Source: Streptomyces cellulosae (GTDB lineage: Bacteria > Actinomycetota > Actinomycetes > Streptomycetales > Streptomycetaceae). From it: a stretch of DNA of 64,000 bases. A program made the translations under genes and the position numbers. The stretch is from assembly GCA_014655195.1 (NCBI GenBank), contig BNBH01000006.1:28097-92096 (forward strand). The letters are read 5' to 3'. The notes below the pieces were generated by a model, which saw only the letters and a program-made list of their open reading frames with translations, searched no databases and was not told the DNA's origin. Positions 18,539 through 26,999 of this stretch are shown in pieces (position 1 is the first letter of the stretch; each line of letters opens with the position of its first letter).

Positions 18539-19600
18539 TTGTCCGAGCACATGCGCGCGGTACGCGTCACCAGGCACGGAGGGCCGGAGGTGCTGGAGGT
18601 GACCGAGGTGCCGGTGCCCCTCCCGGGAGCCGGCGAGGCGCTGGTGCGGGTCGCGGCGGTGGCCCTGAACAACACCGACCTGTGGACCCGCGAGGGCGCC
18701 TACGGCCGCCCCGGCGACCCGGAGGCCCGCTCGGGCTGGCGTGGACCCGTCGCCTTTCCCCGCATCCAGGGGGCCGACGTGGCCGGCCGGGTCGAGGCCG
18801 TGGGGCCCGGCGGCGACACGGGGCTCGTCGGCCGCCGCGTGGTGGTCGACCCGGCGCTCTACGACGGCGACGGCCCCGACGCCCACCCGGTGGGCCTGAT
18901 GGGAAGCGAACGCGACGGCGGCTACGCCGAGTTCGTCGTCGCCCCGCTGGAGCGGCTGCACGACGTCACCGGATCGCCGCTCACCGACGACCAGCTCGCC
19001 TCCTTGCCCACCGCCTACGGCACGGCGCTGGGCATGATCGAACGCGGCCGGCTGCGCGACGGCGAGACCGTCCTGGTGACGGGAGCGTCCGGCGGAGTCG
19101 GGCTCGCGGCGGTGCAGATCGCCCGCGCCCGGGGCGCCCGCGTGGTCGCCGTCAGCAGCGGCCCGAAGACCGACGCCGTACGCGAGGCCGGCGCGCACGC
19201 CGTCGTCGACCGGGCGGGGGACGTCGTCGAGGGGATCCGCGCCGCCGCGCCCGAAGGCGTCGACGTGGCGCTGGACGTCGTCGCCGGAGACCTGGTGGGA
19301 GAGGGGGTGCCGTTGCTGCGCGAGGGCGGACGCTGGGTGATCGCCGGGGCGCTCGGCGGCTACGCGGTGACCCTGGACGTACGCCGTCTCTACCTGCACA
19401 ACGCCCAGGTCATCGGCTCCGCGATGCACACGCCGGCGCACTTCGACCTGCTCATGGACATGGCCCGGCGGGCCGCCGTCGAACCGGTCGTCGCCGCCGC
19501 GTACCCGCTGGAGCAGGCGGCGCGGGCCCAGGAGGAGCTCGCCCTCAGGAAGCATGTCGGCAAGATCGTCCTGCGCCCGGGGGCATCGGCGGCGACCTGA
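18539..19600 (+). CDS. MDR-superfamily zinc-type alcohol dehydrogenase / quinone oxidoreductase
   Basis: About 353 residues: a GroES-like N-terminal domain and a Rossmann domain with VTGASGGVGLAAVQIARARG near residue 180. The structural four-cysteine zinc lobe is missing, which points to a quinone-oxidoreductase or zinc-free member; the substrate is unknown. Start: TTG 18539 with GAGGAGG about 8 nt upstream; ATG 18551 is also possible. It is divergent from the TetR gene with the shared operator at 18501-18520, so induction by a TetR ligand, perhaps an electrophile, is likely. Confidence 0.88.
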   Translation: MSEHMRAVRVTRHGGPEVLEVTEVPVPLPGAGEALVRVAAVALNNTDLWTREGAYGRPGDPEARSGWRGPVAFPRIQGADVAGRVEAVGPGGDTGLVGRRVVVDPALYDGDGPDAHPVGLMGSERDGGYAEFVVAPLERLHDVTGSPLTDDQLASLPTAYGTALGMIERGRLRDGETVLVTGASGGVGLAAVQIARARGARVVAVSSGPKTDAVREAGAHAVVDRAGDVVEGIRAAAPEGVDVALDVVAGDLVGEGVPLLREGGRWVIAGALGGYAVTLDVRRLYLHNAQVIGSAMHTPAHFDLLMDMARRAAVEPVVAAAYPLEQAARAQEELALRKHVGKIVLRPGASAAT

Positions 19601-19612
19601 CCGCCCGGAGCG

Positions 19613-21130
19613 TCAGAGCGACCGTGAGTGCACCGGGCTGTTCGCGACCTCCTCCGGGCACTTTCCGTGCTCCGCGCGCCTGCGGCGGTCGCGCAGCCAG
19701 TCGTACGCCGCCAGGGCCAGCGACGTCGACATGGCCGCCAGGGCCGCGCACAGCGCGGTGAACAGGGCGACCTGGAAGTCGTCGCTGTGGCCGAGCACCA
19801 GGTAGAAGAGGCCCGGCAGGGCCGCCGTGCCGACCGCCGCGCCGAGCCGCTGCCCCGTCTGCAGGGCGCCGCCCGCCGCGCCCGCCATCCGCACCGGCAC
19901 GTCCCGCAGCGTCATGGTGATGTTCGGCGAGACGACGAATCCGCCGCCGATGCCGCCGACGAACAGCGCCGGCGCGGCGAGCCACGGCGCGTGGTCCAGC
20001 GGCGCGAACCGCAGCAGCACGGCGGCCGTGCCGAGGCCCACGATGACGCCGGTGAGACCCCACACGGTGAGCAGCCGCCCGAACCGGTCGACCAGCCGGC
20101 CCGACACCACCGCGGCCCCCGCCGAGCCGATGGCGAACGGCGTCACCGCGAGCCCCGACTCCAGCGGGGAGTAGTGCAGTCCGTGCTGGTAGAACAGCGC
20201 GAACACGAGCCAGACGCCGCTGAAGCCGATGAAGTACAGGGTGCCGACGCCCGCGCCGACGGCGTAGCCGCGCACGGTGGTGAAGAGGCGCGGGTCGAGC
20301 AGCGGCGTCGTCCCCCGGGCCAGCAGTTTCCGCTGCCGCCGTACGAACACGGCGAGCACCGCCGCGCCGACGAGGAACAGCCACGACAGGCTGCGCAGCC
20401 CGCCCGACTCCGCCTGCACCAGCGGATACATGAACGCCAGCACGCCCAGGCCGAGCAGCAGCACCCCCGGCACGTCCACATGGCCCCGGCCCGACTTCCG
20501 CGTCCGCGGGAGCAGCCGGCGGCCGAGCAGCACGGCGAGGACGCCGATGGGCACGTTGACGTAGAAGATCCAGCGCCAGCCCTGCATCCCGTCGGCCAGG
20601 GCGAGGATCGCGCCGCCGACGATCGGCCCGGAGGCGGAGGAGATGCCGACGGTCGCGCCGAAGTAGCCGAAGGCGCGGCCGCGTTCGGCGCCGCGGAACA
20701 TCTGCTGGATCAGCGCCGAGTTCTGCGGCGCCATGAATCCGGCCGCGAGCCCCTGCGCGAGACGCGCCACGACCAGCAGTGTGATGTCGGGCGCGGCGCC
20801 GCAGGCCGCGCTGCACAGCACGAAGACGCACAGGGCGGTCAGGAAGATCTTCCGCCGGTCCAGCGCGTCCCCGAGCCGGCCCGCCGTGACGAGGGCGAGG
20901 GCGAAGGTGAGCGCGTACCCGGACACCACCCACTGCACCTCGGCGGGGGAGGCGCCCAGGTCGTTCTGCACGGTGGGCAGCGCGACCGCCACGATCGTGA
21001 CGTCCAGCAGGCTCATGAAACCGGCGACCAGCGTCACCCAGAGCGCCCGCCACCGGCGCGGATCCGGCTCGTACGCGTCCTCCTGGGCGCCGGCCCGCCG
21101 GTCACCCGCCCCTGACGCCGACGCAGTCAC
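19613..21130 (-). CDS. MFS transporter, DHA2 (EmrB/QacA) type
   Basis: A 505-residue, probably 14-helix drug:H+ antiporter. Motif A appears as GRLGDALDRRKIF after helix 2, and motif C as GISSASGPIVGGAI in helix 5. It exports hydrophobic drugs or metabolites through the cytoplasmic membrane. Start: GTG 21130 with GAGAGGA 6 nt upstream. Direct repeats and a GAACATGTTC palindrome precede it. The LacI gene lies 164 bp upstream on the same strand. Confidence 0.92.
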   Translation of the reverse strand: MTASASGAGDRRAGAQEDAYEPDPRRWRALWVTLVAGFMSLLDVTIVAVALPTVQNDLGASPAEVQWVVSGYALTFALALVTAGRLGDALDRRKIFLTALCVFVLCSAACGAAPDITLLVVARLAQGLAAGFMAPQNSALIQQMFRGAERGRAFGYFGATVGISSASGPIVGGAILALADGMQGWRWIFYVNVPIGVLAVLLGRRLLPRTRKSGRGHVDVPGVLLLGLGVLAFMYPLVQAESGGLRSLSWLFLVGAAVLAVFVRRQRKLLARGTTPLLDPRLFTTVRGYAVGAGVGTLYFIGFSGVWLVFALFYQHGLHYSPLESGLAVTPFAIGSAGAAVVSGRLVDRFGRLLTVWGLTGVIVGLGTAAVLLRFAPLDHAPWLAAPALFVGGIGGGFVVSPNITMTLRDVPVRMAGAAGGALQTGQRLGAAVGTAALPGLFYLVLGHSDDFQVALFTALCAALAAMSTSLALAAYDWLRDRRRRAEHGKCPEEVANSPVHSRSL

Positions 21131-21144
21131 ACGCAGTCCTCTCG

Positions 21145-21208
21145 CACGGCCCGACAGAGCTCACGGCCCGACAGGGCACACCGCCCACAAGGCGGACGGC
21201 CCGAACAG
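21145..21208. repeat. Three direct repeats (CACGGCCCGACAG) upstream of MFS gene
   Basis: Copies at 21145-21157 and 21162-21174 are identical, with a 17-bp period. A third at 21196-21208 differs by its first base position and one inserted A (ACGGCCCGAACAG). They sit 15-78 bp upstream of the MFS start codon, where iterated activator or repressor sites would be placed. Which protein binds them is unknown. Confidence 0.5.
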
Positions 21209-21211
21209 GGC

Positions 21212-21221
21212 GAACATGTTC
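21212..21221. promoter_or_regulatory. GAACATGTTC palindrome upstream of MFS gene
   Basis: A perfect 10-bp palindrome about 80 bp before the MFS start and about 75 bp downstream of the LacI stop. Short perfect palindromes of this kind can be repressor half-sites, but the length is too small to be sure. Confidence 0.3.
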
Positions 21222-21294
21222 CCCGGCCGGGCTCGGCGCATACCCGGCATACCGTAAAAAATCCACCTGCGTGTCCGCCCCTCCGGACCCGCGG

Positions 21295-22305
21295 TCAGCC
21301 CCCGGTGCTTCCGCGCACCACCAGCCGGTGCGGGACCGTGAGGTCGGCGGCCGGCACGTCGTTGCGCGGGCTGTAGATGCGGTCGGCGAGGCACTGCAGG
21401 GCGCGCGCCGCGATCTGCCCCTTGTCGGGGGACACGGTGGTGAGCGTCGGCCGGCCGAACCGGCCGTCCTCGATGTCGTCGAACCCGACCACGGCCACGT
21501 CCTCCGGCACCCGCAGCCCCCGCGCGTGCGCCGTGTGCAGGGCGCCCAGCGCCAGCTCGTCGCTGAACGCGAACACCGCGTCCGGCTCGGCCCCGGCGTC
21601 GAGCAGATCCGCCATCGCCCGGGCCCCGTCCGCGCGGTGCAGCGCCGACACCGGGCGCTCCCACTCGGGTCGCGGGGAGATCCCGGCGCTCCGGAGCGCC
21701 GCACGGTATCCCTCGGCGCGCAGCTCCGCCGTGCCGTTGCGCAGATGGGGCTGGAGGCCGATCGCGGCGATGCGGCGGCGTCCCAGCGACAGCAGATGCG
21801 CGGTGGCCTCCCCGGCCGCGGCCACGTTGTCCACGGCGACCCGGTCCGCCAGGCCCTGCGGACTGCGCTCCCCGAGCAGCACCACGGGCAGCGGGCGGGC
21901 GGCCGCCGTGATGTCCTCGGCGGGCAGCGCCCAGGGGCTGATGATCAGACCGTCCATCACCCGCCCGCCGTCGCCGGTCAGCAGCCGCCGCTCCGACTCG
22001 GCGTCGCCCCGCGTCTGGTCGATGACCACCGTCCACGACCGGCGGCGCGCCTCGTCCACCAGCAGCCCGGCCAACTCGGCGAAGTAGGGGGAGTGCAGCT
22101 CCGGGATCGCCAGGCCGACGATGCCGGTACGGCCCGCCCTGAGGCTGCGCGCCGCCAGGTTGGGGCGGTAGCCCAGCTCCTCGATCGCCTCCTGCACCCG
22201 CCGACGGGTTTCGGGCGCCACCCGGGCCGACCCGTTCACCACGTTCGACACCGTGCGCGCCGACACCCCCGCGCGCGCCGCCACGTCCTTCAGGCTGCTG
22301 CTCAC
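21295..22305 (-). CDS. LacI-family transcriptional regulator
   Basis: A 336-residue regulator: LacI helix-turn-helix with hinge (SSLKDVAARAGVSARTVSNVVNG, residues 2-24) and a periplasmic-binding-like effector domain (about 60-336), including IAAIGLQPHLRN and VVGFDDIEDGR. It probably senses a sugar or small metabolite. GTG 22305 gives the canonical N-terminus. It is divergent from the PhyH-type gene, and the inverted repeat at 22378-22391 lies between them. It most likely represses the PhyH gene and perhaps itself. Confidence 0.93.
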   Translation of the reverse strand: MSSSLKDVAARAGVSARTVSNVVNGSARVAPETRRRVQEAIEELGYRPNLAARSLRAGRTGIVGLAIPELHSPYFAELAGLLVDEARRRSWTVVIDQTRGDAESERRLLTGDGGRVMDGLIISPWALPAEDITAAARPLPVVLLGERSPQGLADRVAVDNVAAAGEATAHLLSLGRRRIAAIGLQPHLRNGTAELRAEGYRAALRSAGISPRPEWERPVSALHRADGARAMADLLDAGAEPDAVFAFSDELALGALHTAHARGLRVPEDVAVVGFDDIEDGRFGRPTLTTVSPDKGQIAARALQCLADRIYSPRNDVPAADLTVPHRLVVRGSTGG

Positions 22306-22377
22306 CCGCACATCGTGGCATGCGCCGCCCGCCCGCGGACCAGGCACCCGTGACCCTCCCGCTGCCGGGTATTGCCA

Positions 22378-22391
22378 CGTTGAAATCAACG
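22378..22391. promoter_or_regulatory. LacI-type operator CGTTGA-AA-TCAACG
   Basis: Perfect 6-bp arms around AA, midway between the divergent LacI and PhyH genes and 69 bp before the PhyH start. A further half-like segment (GCAACGAT) follows at once. The size and position suit a LacI-family dimer. Confidence 0.65.
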
Positions 22392-22459
22392 ATGCAACGA
22401 TAACGCCCGGCAGGCGCCCGGCACGTACCCGCCGGCGGTTCCGTCGCAAGGAGGCATCC

Positions 22460-23311
22460 ATGAACCCGCACACCCACCCCGCCGTCACCCCGGACGCGCC
22501 CGACGTCGACGTCACGGCCGACGTCGAGGCCCTTTACGAGGACGGCATCACCGCCCGCAAGGGCGCGTTCACCCCCGAGTGGGCCGACCGGCTCCGCGAG
22601 GACATCGAGACCGCCTTCGAGGAGGCGCGCAGCCGTCCGGGCGGCGCGGTCGGCCGCGGCCCCCACCGCTACTACGTGGAGATCCACCCCGAGCAGCTGC
22701 GCGGCTTCGTCGACCTCGTCGACCACCCCTGGGTGCGCTCCCTCTGCACGGCGGTCCTCGGCCCCGACTACCGCATCGTCGAGGTCGGCTTCGACGTGCC
22801 GCTCGAGGGCGCCGTCAACCAGCCGTGGCACCGCGACTTCCCGATGCCCGAGGAGACCCGCGCCGAACGGCGGCTGACCTCCCTCGCCTTCAACGTCACC
22901 GCGGTGGACACCGAGGAGGACATGGGCCCGTTCGAGATCGCGCCCGGCACCCAGTGGGACGACAGCCCGGAGTTCGGGCACGGCATGTTCCCGCCCCGCT
23001 CGCACTACCCGCGCTACGAGGAGCGCGCGGTGCGCAAGTACCCGCGGCGCGGCGACATCTCGGCGCGCTCCGCCCTGACCATCCACCGCGGCACCCGCAA
23101 CCACTCCGCGAAGTCCCGCCCCGTGCTGGTGCTGGGCGTCGACGGCCCCGAGGCGACCAACGGCGAACGGCACGACGCCGCCGTCACCCGCGCCTACTGG
23201 GAGAGCCTTCCGGAGCGGGTACGGCGCCACCTGGACTGCGAGGTCGTGGACGTGCTGCGGCCGATCACGCAGAAGCACACGATCGAGGGGCTGGTCATGG
23301 GCGACGCCTGA
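22460..23311 (+). CDS. Phytanoyl-CoA dioxygenase (PhyH) family oxygenase
   Basis: A 283-residue Fe(II)/2-oxoglutarate dioxygenase. The facial triad is visible as H124 and D126 (in PWHRDF) with distal H209 (TIHRG), and R220 is a candidate 2-oxoglutarate anchor. These enzymes hydroxylate fatty-acyl, ectoine-like or secondary-metabolite substrates; the substrate here is unknown. Start: ATG with AAGGAGG upstream. Control by the divergent LacI regulator hints that the substrate or product is also the effector. Confidence 0.87.
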   Translation: MNPHTHPAVTPDAPDVDVTADVEALYEDGITARKGAFTPEWADRLREDIETAFEEARSRPGGAVGRGPHRYYVEIHPEQLRGFVDLVDHPWVRSLCTAVLGPDYRIVEVGFDVPLEGAVNQPWHRDFPMPEETRAERRLTSLAFNVTAVDTEEDMGPFEIAPGTQWDDSPEFGHGMFPPRSHYPRYEERAVRKYPRRGDISARSALTIHRGTRNHSAKSRPVLVLGVDGPEATNGERHDAAVTRAYWESLPERVRRHLDCEVVDVLRPITQKHTIEGLVMGDA

Positions 23312-23371
23312 GGTCCGAGCCGGGACCCGCGTGACCGGGCGCGCCCCGACGCACAGGCGGAGAATCACCCC

Positions 23372-24442
23372 ATGGGCATGTGGGGCAAGCGGGACGACAT
23401 GGTGGTCCACGGACGGGAGCCGTTCAACGCGGAGCCGCCCGGGGCCGTGCTCGCCCGCGCCGCGGTCACGCCCGTCGACGCCTTCTACAGCCGCAACCAC
23501 GGCCCCGTGCCCAGCTTCGACCCGGCGGACTGGCGGCTCACGGTGGACGGCCTGGTGGCGCGCCCGCTGCTGCTGACCCTGGACGACCTGGGGTCCCGTT
23601 TCGACGTGACGGAGGCGACCGTCACCCTCCAGTGCGCGGGCAACCGGCGCGCCGACCTGACCGCCGTACGCGCCATACCGGGGGAGACGCCGTGGGGACC
23701 GGGCGCCCTGTCGACCGCCCGGTTCCGCGGGGCGCGCCTCGCCGACGTCCTCGCCCACGCCCGCATCGCCCCCGACGCCGCCCACGTCGCCTTCCAGGCC
23801 CCCGACGTCTCCCCGTCCGCCGACCCGCCCCAGCCCTACGAGGTGTCCGTCCCGCGCGACCGGGCGCTGGCCCCGGACGTGCTCCTGGCCTGGGCGATGA
23901 ACGGCTCCCCGCTGCCACCCGTCCACGGCGCGCCCCTGCGCGTGGTCGTGCCGGGCTGGATCGGCGCCCGCAGCGTCAAATGGCTCACCCGCGTCACCGC
24001 GCGCACCACCCCCTCCGACGCCTACTTCCAGGCCACCGCCTACCGCCTCCCTCCGGCCCCCGACGACCCCCGGGGCGTCACGCTCGGCCCGCTCCCGCTC
24101 AACTGCGCCGTCCTCACCCCGTCCGACGGCGCCGTCCTGCCGCGCGGCCCGGTCGACGTCACCGGATACGCCCTCGCCGGCGAGGGCCGTACGGTCGCCC
24201 GCGTCGAGGTGTCCACGGACGGCGGCCGCGCCTGGTCCCGCGCCGCGCTCGAGGCGCCCGCCGGGCCGGGGGCGTGGCAGCGGTGGCGCACCACCCTCGA
24301 CCTGCCGCCCGGCGAGACGCAACTCCTGGCCCGCGCCTGGGACTCCTCCGGCGCGGGCACGCCGGAGTCCCCGGCCCAGGTGTGGAACCCGAAGGGGTAC
24401 GTCAACAACGCCTGGTCCCGCGTGCGGCTGCGTATCCGCTGA
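23372..24442 (+). CDS. Sulfite-oxidase-like molybdopterin oxidoreductase
   Basis: A 356-residue molybdopterin enzyme of the sulfite oxidase/YedY-like family. The Mo-coordinating cysteine is in TLQCAGNRR (about residue 89). The molybdopterin domain is followed by the Ig-like dimerisation domain (about 235-356), ending in KGYVNNAW. There is no haem domain and no signal peptide, so it should act in the cytoplasm with another electron acceptor. The DUF2231-Rieske gene follows 45 bp downstream and may supply that acceptor. Confidence 0.9.
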   Translation: MGMWGKRDDMVVHGREPFNAEPPGAVLARAAVTPVDAFYSRNHGPVPSFDPADWRLTVDGLVARPLLLTLDDLGSRFDVTEATVTLQCAGNRRADLTAVRAIPGETPWGPGALSTARFRGARLADVLAHARIAPDAAHVAFQAPDVSPSADPPQPYEVSVPRDRALAPDVLLAWAMNGSPLPPVHGAPLRVVVPGWIGARSVKWLTRVTARTTPSDAYFQATAYRLPPAPDDPRGVTLGPLPLNCAVLTPSDGAVLPRGPVDVTGYALAGEGRTVARVEVSTDGGRAWSRAALEAPAGPGAWQRWRTTLDLPPGETQLLARAWDSSGAGTPESPAQVWNPKGYVNNAWSRVRLRIR

Positions 24443-24487
24443 CCGCCCCCGCCGTTTGCCCGCCGCGCGCGGGGAAACTCAGCGCCC

Positions 24488-25447
24488 ATGAGCAAGAAGC
24501 CTGGGCGTCGCCTCCTCGGACAGAACCGCATGCTGTGGCTGCTGGACGCGCTGGAGCGCGATCCCGGCCGTGACCAGCTGATCGAAGCGCTGACCCGGCG
24601 CGTCCGCGCGCTGCCGCTCGGCCGCGTCCGGGACGTGCTGCACGGCACGTGGCTGGGCCACCCCGTGCACCCGATGGCGATCCATCTGCCCCTCGGCAGC
24701 TGGATGTCCGCCGCCGTCCTCGACCTCAAACCCGGCCGGTCCCGGCAGGCGGACCTCCTGGTGGCCCTGGGGCTCACCGGGGCCGTCCCCGCCGCCGCGA
24801 CGGGCCTCGCCGACTGGGCGGAACTCCATCGCGAGCAGCAGCGCGTGGGCCTGATCCACGCCTGGGCCAACACGGCCGCCGTGGGCCTCTACGGCGCCTC
24901 CCTGGTGATGCGTCTCAGCGGCAAGGGCGCGAAGGGACGCGTCCTCGGGTACCTCGGGCTGACCGCGGTCGGCGTCGGCGGCCTGCTCGGCGGCCATCTG
25001 GCGTACCGGCAGGCGGCGGGCGTCAACCACGCCGAGGAGGTCCCGCACGTCGTCAGCGACGGCTGGCACCGCGTCGGCGGCGTCGACGAGTTCCCCGCCG
25101 GCGAGGCCGTGCGGTGCGTCGTGGACGACGTGCCGGTGCTGGTCGTGCGGGAGGCGGGCGGGGAGGTACACGCCCTCGCCGAACGGTGCAGCCACCTGGC
25201 CGGACCGCTGTCCGAGGGCACGGTCGCCGACGGCTGCGTCCAGTGCCCCTGGCACGGCAGCGTCTTCCGCCTCTCCGACGGCTGGAACGTCACGGGCCCC
25301 GCCACCGCACCCCAGCCCTCCTTCGACACCCGGGTCGTCGACGGCCACGTGGAGATCCGCCTGCCGACGGAGACCGTTCCGGACACCCCGTACGCCGGCG
25401 ACGCGTTCGCGGCCACGTCCACCGACGGGCACCGGCCCCGCCGGTGA
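24488..25447 (+). CDS. DUF2231 membrane domain fused to Rieske [2Fe-2S] domain
   Basis: A 319-residue protein. The N-terminal half (about 45-185) is a DUF2231-type helical membrane unit containing GHPVHPMAIHLPLG. The C-terminal part (about 195-295) is a Rieske domain with CSH (in ERCSHLAG) and CPWHG cluster ligands. It is a membrane-bound electron-transfer protein. It lies between the sulfite-oxidase-like gene and the catalase-like gene, and its stop overlaps the next start by four bases (GTGA), so the three probably work as one redox operon. Confidence 0.88.
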   Translation: MSKKPGRRLLGQNRMLWLLDALERDPGRDQLIEALTRRVRALPLGRVRDVLHGTWLGHPVHPMAIHLPLGSWMSAAVLDLKPGRSRQADLLVALGLTGAVPAAATGLADWAELHREQQRVGLIHAWANTAAVGLYGASLVMRLSGKGAKGRVLGYLGLTAVGVGGLLGGHLAYRQAAGVNHAEEVPHVVSDGWHRVGGVDEFPAGEAVRCVVDDVPVLVVREAGGEVHALAERCSHLAGPLSEGTVADGCVQCPWHGSVFRLSDGWNVTGPATAPQPSFDTRVVDGHVEIRLPTETVPDTPYAGDAFAATSTDGHRPRR

Positions 25448-26157
25448 GCCCACGAGGGGCGGCGTCCCTGGCGAGCGTGCGGGAGACCGCCCGCCGGGCC
25501 GCCGAGCGCGTCGCCCGGTGGCGGGACGCTCCTGCCGTGCACCCCACCGGCGTGCTCTGCTCCGGCACCCTGCACGTCGCCGGGCGCGGCGAACGGCCGT
25601 GGGGCGAGCCATGGCTGGACCGGCACGCCTCGTACCCGGCGATCGTGCGCTGGTCCCACGCCCTGGGCACGCCCGGGCGGCTGCCGGACGCGCTCGGTCT
25701 GGCCGTCCGCGCCGAGGACGCGGGCGGCCCCGGCCGGCCGCTCGACCTGCTGTTCACGTCCAGCGGCACGGGCCGCCTCGGCCGCCATGTGCCGCTGCTC
25801 CGCCCCGACGCGCTCACCGGCGGGTACTCCACACTGCTGACGTACCGGACGGGGGACCGCGAGCGGGTGCTCGCCGCCTTCCCCCTGCTCGATCCGCCGC
25901 ACACACCGCGGCCCACGCTGTGGCAGGAACTCGCCTGCCGTCCCGTCCCGTTCCGGCTGTGCGCCGCCGCGAGCGACGAGCCCTGGCGGCCGTTCGCGTC
26001 CCTCACCCTCGAAGCGGTGCATCCCGCCCCGCCGGAGACCACGGTGTCCTACGACCCCGTCGCCCACAGCCTGCCCGGCCTGCGCCCCGCCGGCCGCCTC
26101 AACCGGCTGCGCGACGCCGCGTACGCCGGCTCCCGCCGGGGACGCGGCGCCGCATGA
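25444..26157 (+). CDS. Catalase-fold-like protein
   Basis: A 237-residue soluble protein translated in coupling with the Rieske gene (GTGA overlap). The pattern HPTGVLCSGTL, then IVRWSHALG, then LPDALGLAVR resembles the start of the catalase barrel (KGTLVHGTF, VRFSN, PDVRGLAIK). I infer a catalase-like fold that may bind haem. The clear distal histidine/proximal tyrosine set of true catalases is not evident, so activity is doubtful. Similar Streptomyces proteins carry vague labels such as phosphodiesterase, which I cannot support. Confidence 0.5.
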   Translation: MSPRGAASLASVRETARRAAERVARWRDAPAVHPTGVLCSGTLHVAGRGERPWGEPWLDRHASYPAIVRWSHALGTPGRLPDALGLAVRAEDAGGPGRPLDLLFTSSGTGRLGRHVPLLRPDALTGGYSTLLTYRTGDRERVLAAFPLLDPPHTPRPTLWQELACRPVPFRLCAAASDEPWRPFASLTLEAVHPAPPETTVSYDPVAHSLPGLRPAGRLNRLRDAAYAGSRRGRGAA

Positions 26158-26170
26158 CGCCCTGGGTGTG

Positions 26171-26848
26171 TCAGCCGCGCCGACGGGCGGCGCGTACCAC
26201 CGCGGCGGCCACCAGCGCGCCCGTCACCGCCAGGGAGGCGCGGCGGGCGGTCGGGCCGCTGCCCGGCGCCAGGTCCCGCAGCCGGTCGAACGCGCTGAGC
26301 GGGACGCCCCGCAGCGCGTTGCCGGGCGGACGCCGCGGCACGCCGGGGTGCGGCCGGGTCGGGGCGGTCGCCCGTACGGCCTCCCACGCGGCGCCGATGC
26401 GCCGTAGCTTGCGGTCGTCGAACGCGGTCCGCAGCCGCGGCAGCAGCTCGTCCTCCTCGTCGCGGATGTCCTGCCGGATCAGCGCGAACGCCTCCCGGAT
26501 CCACTCCGCGCGCCTCGGGTCGCCGGGGGAGCGTTCGATCCGGGCGATGAGCTCGTTGATCGCCTGGTGCTCCTCCTCGACCTGCCGGGTCAGCTCCTCA
26601 CCGTCGGGAGAGACGCGCCGCAGCAGCGGCCACAGCACGGTCTCCTCGGCGAAGGCGTGACTGAACACCAGTTGGACGACGTCCAGCCACAGCGCGTCGA
26701 GTTCGCCGGGCGGGAGGTCCTCGGAGAGGCAGCGGTTCATCATCGCGTCGAGCCGCGCGTGGTCCCGGCGCTGGCGCATCAGGATGCTGTCGTCACCGCC
26801 GAGCGCGTCGGCGTCCTGATCGGAGATCGACACGGCGGGCGCGGTCAC
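26171..26848 (-). CDS. Hemerythrin HHE-domain protein with membrane tail
   Basis: A 225-residue protein. The four-helix HHE domain (about 18-150) shows the ligand motifs DHARLD, SHAFAEETVLWP and EEHQAIN, but the last motif reads DIRDEEDELLP with Asp where H-x-x-E-E proteins have His, so one iron ligand may be changed. A hydrophobic segment near 205-220 ends in a basic tail and may anchor it in the membrane. Hemerythrin-like proteins sense or carry O2, NO or iron. Start: GTG with GGAGG 6 nt upstream, overlapping the stop of an 18-codon ORF. Confidence 0.86.
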   Translation of the reverse strand: MTAPAVSISDQDADALGGDDSILMRQRRDHARLDAMMNRCLSEDLPPGELDALWLDVVQLVFSHAFAEETVLWPLLRRVSPDGEELTRQVEEEHQAINELIARIERSPGDPRRAEWIREAFALIRQDIRDEEDELLPRLRTAFDDRKLRRIGAAWEAVRATAPTRPHPGVPRRPPGNALRGVPLSAFDRLRDLAPGSGPTARRASLAVTGALVAAAVVRAARRRG

Positions 26849-26901
26849 GGCCGGCCTCCGGACGGCTCCTCGCCCAGGCGCTTGTCGTGGGGGATGTTCA
26901 T
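26845..26901 (-). CDS. 18-aa ORF translationally coupled to hemerythrin gene
   Basis: ATG at 26901 with an ideal GAGGAG site 5-6 nt upstream encodes an 18-residue peptide starting MNIPHDKRLG, stopping at a TGA that overlaps the hemerythrin GTG by four bases. It may be a leader that sets hemerythrin translation, a small protein in its own right, or the relic of a longer gene. Nothing in the peptide points to a function. Confidence 0.5.
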   Translation of the reverse strand: MNIPHDKRLGEEPSGGRP

Positions 26902-26999
26902 GGTGACTCCTCGGGTCGGTTCCGAGCGCCGGGTTCCCCGGACGGAGCGGACCGCGCAGACCCGGCCGGGCTGATTTCCCGATTCCCCCGGCCTGCTGC

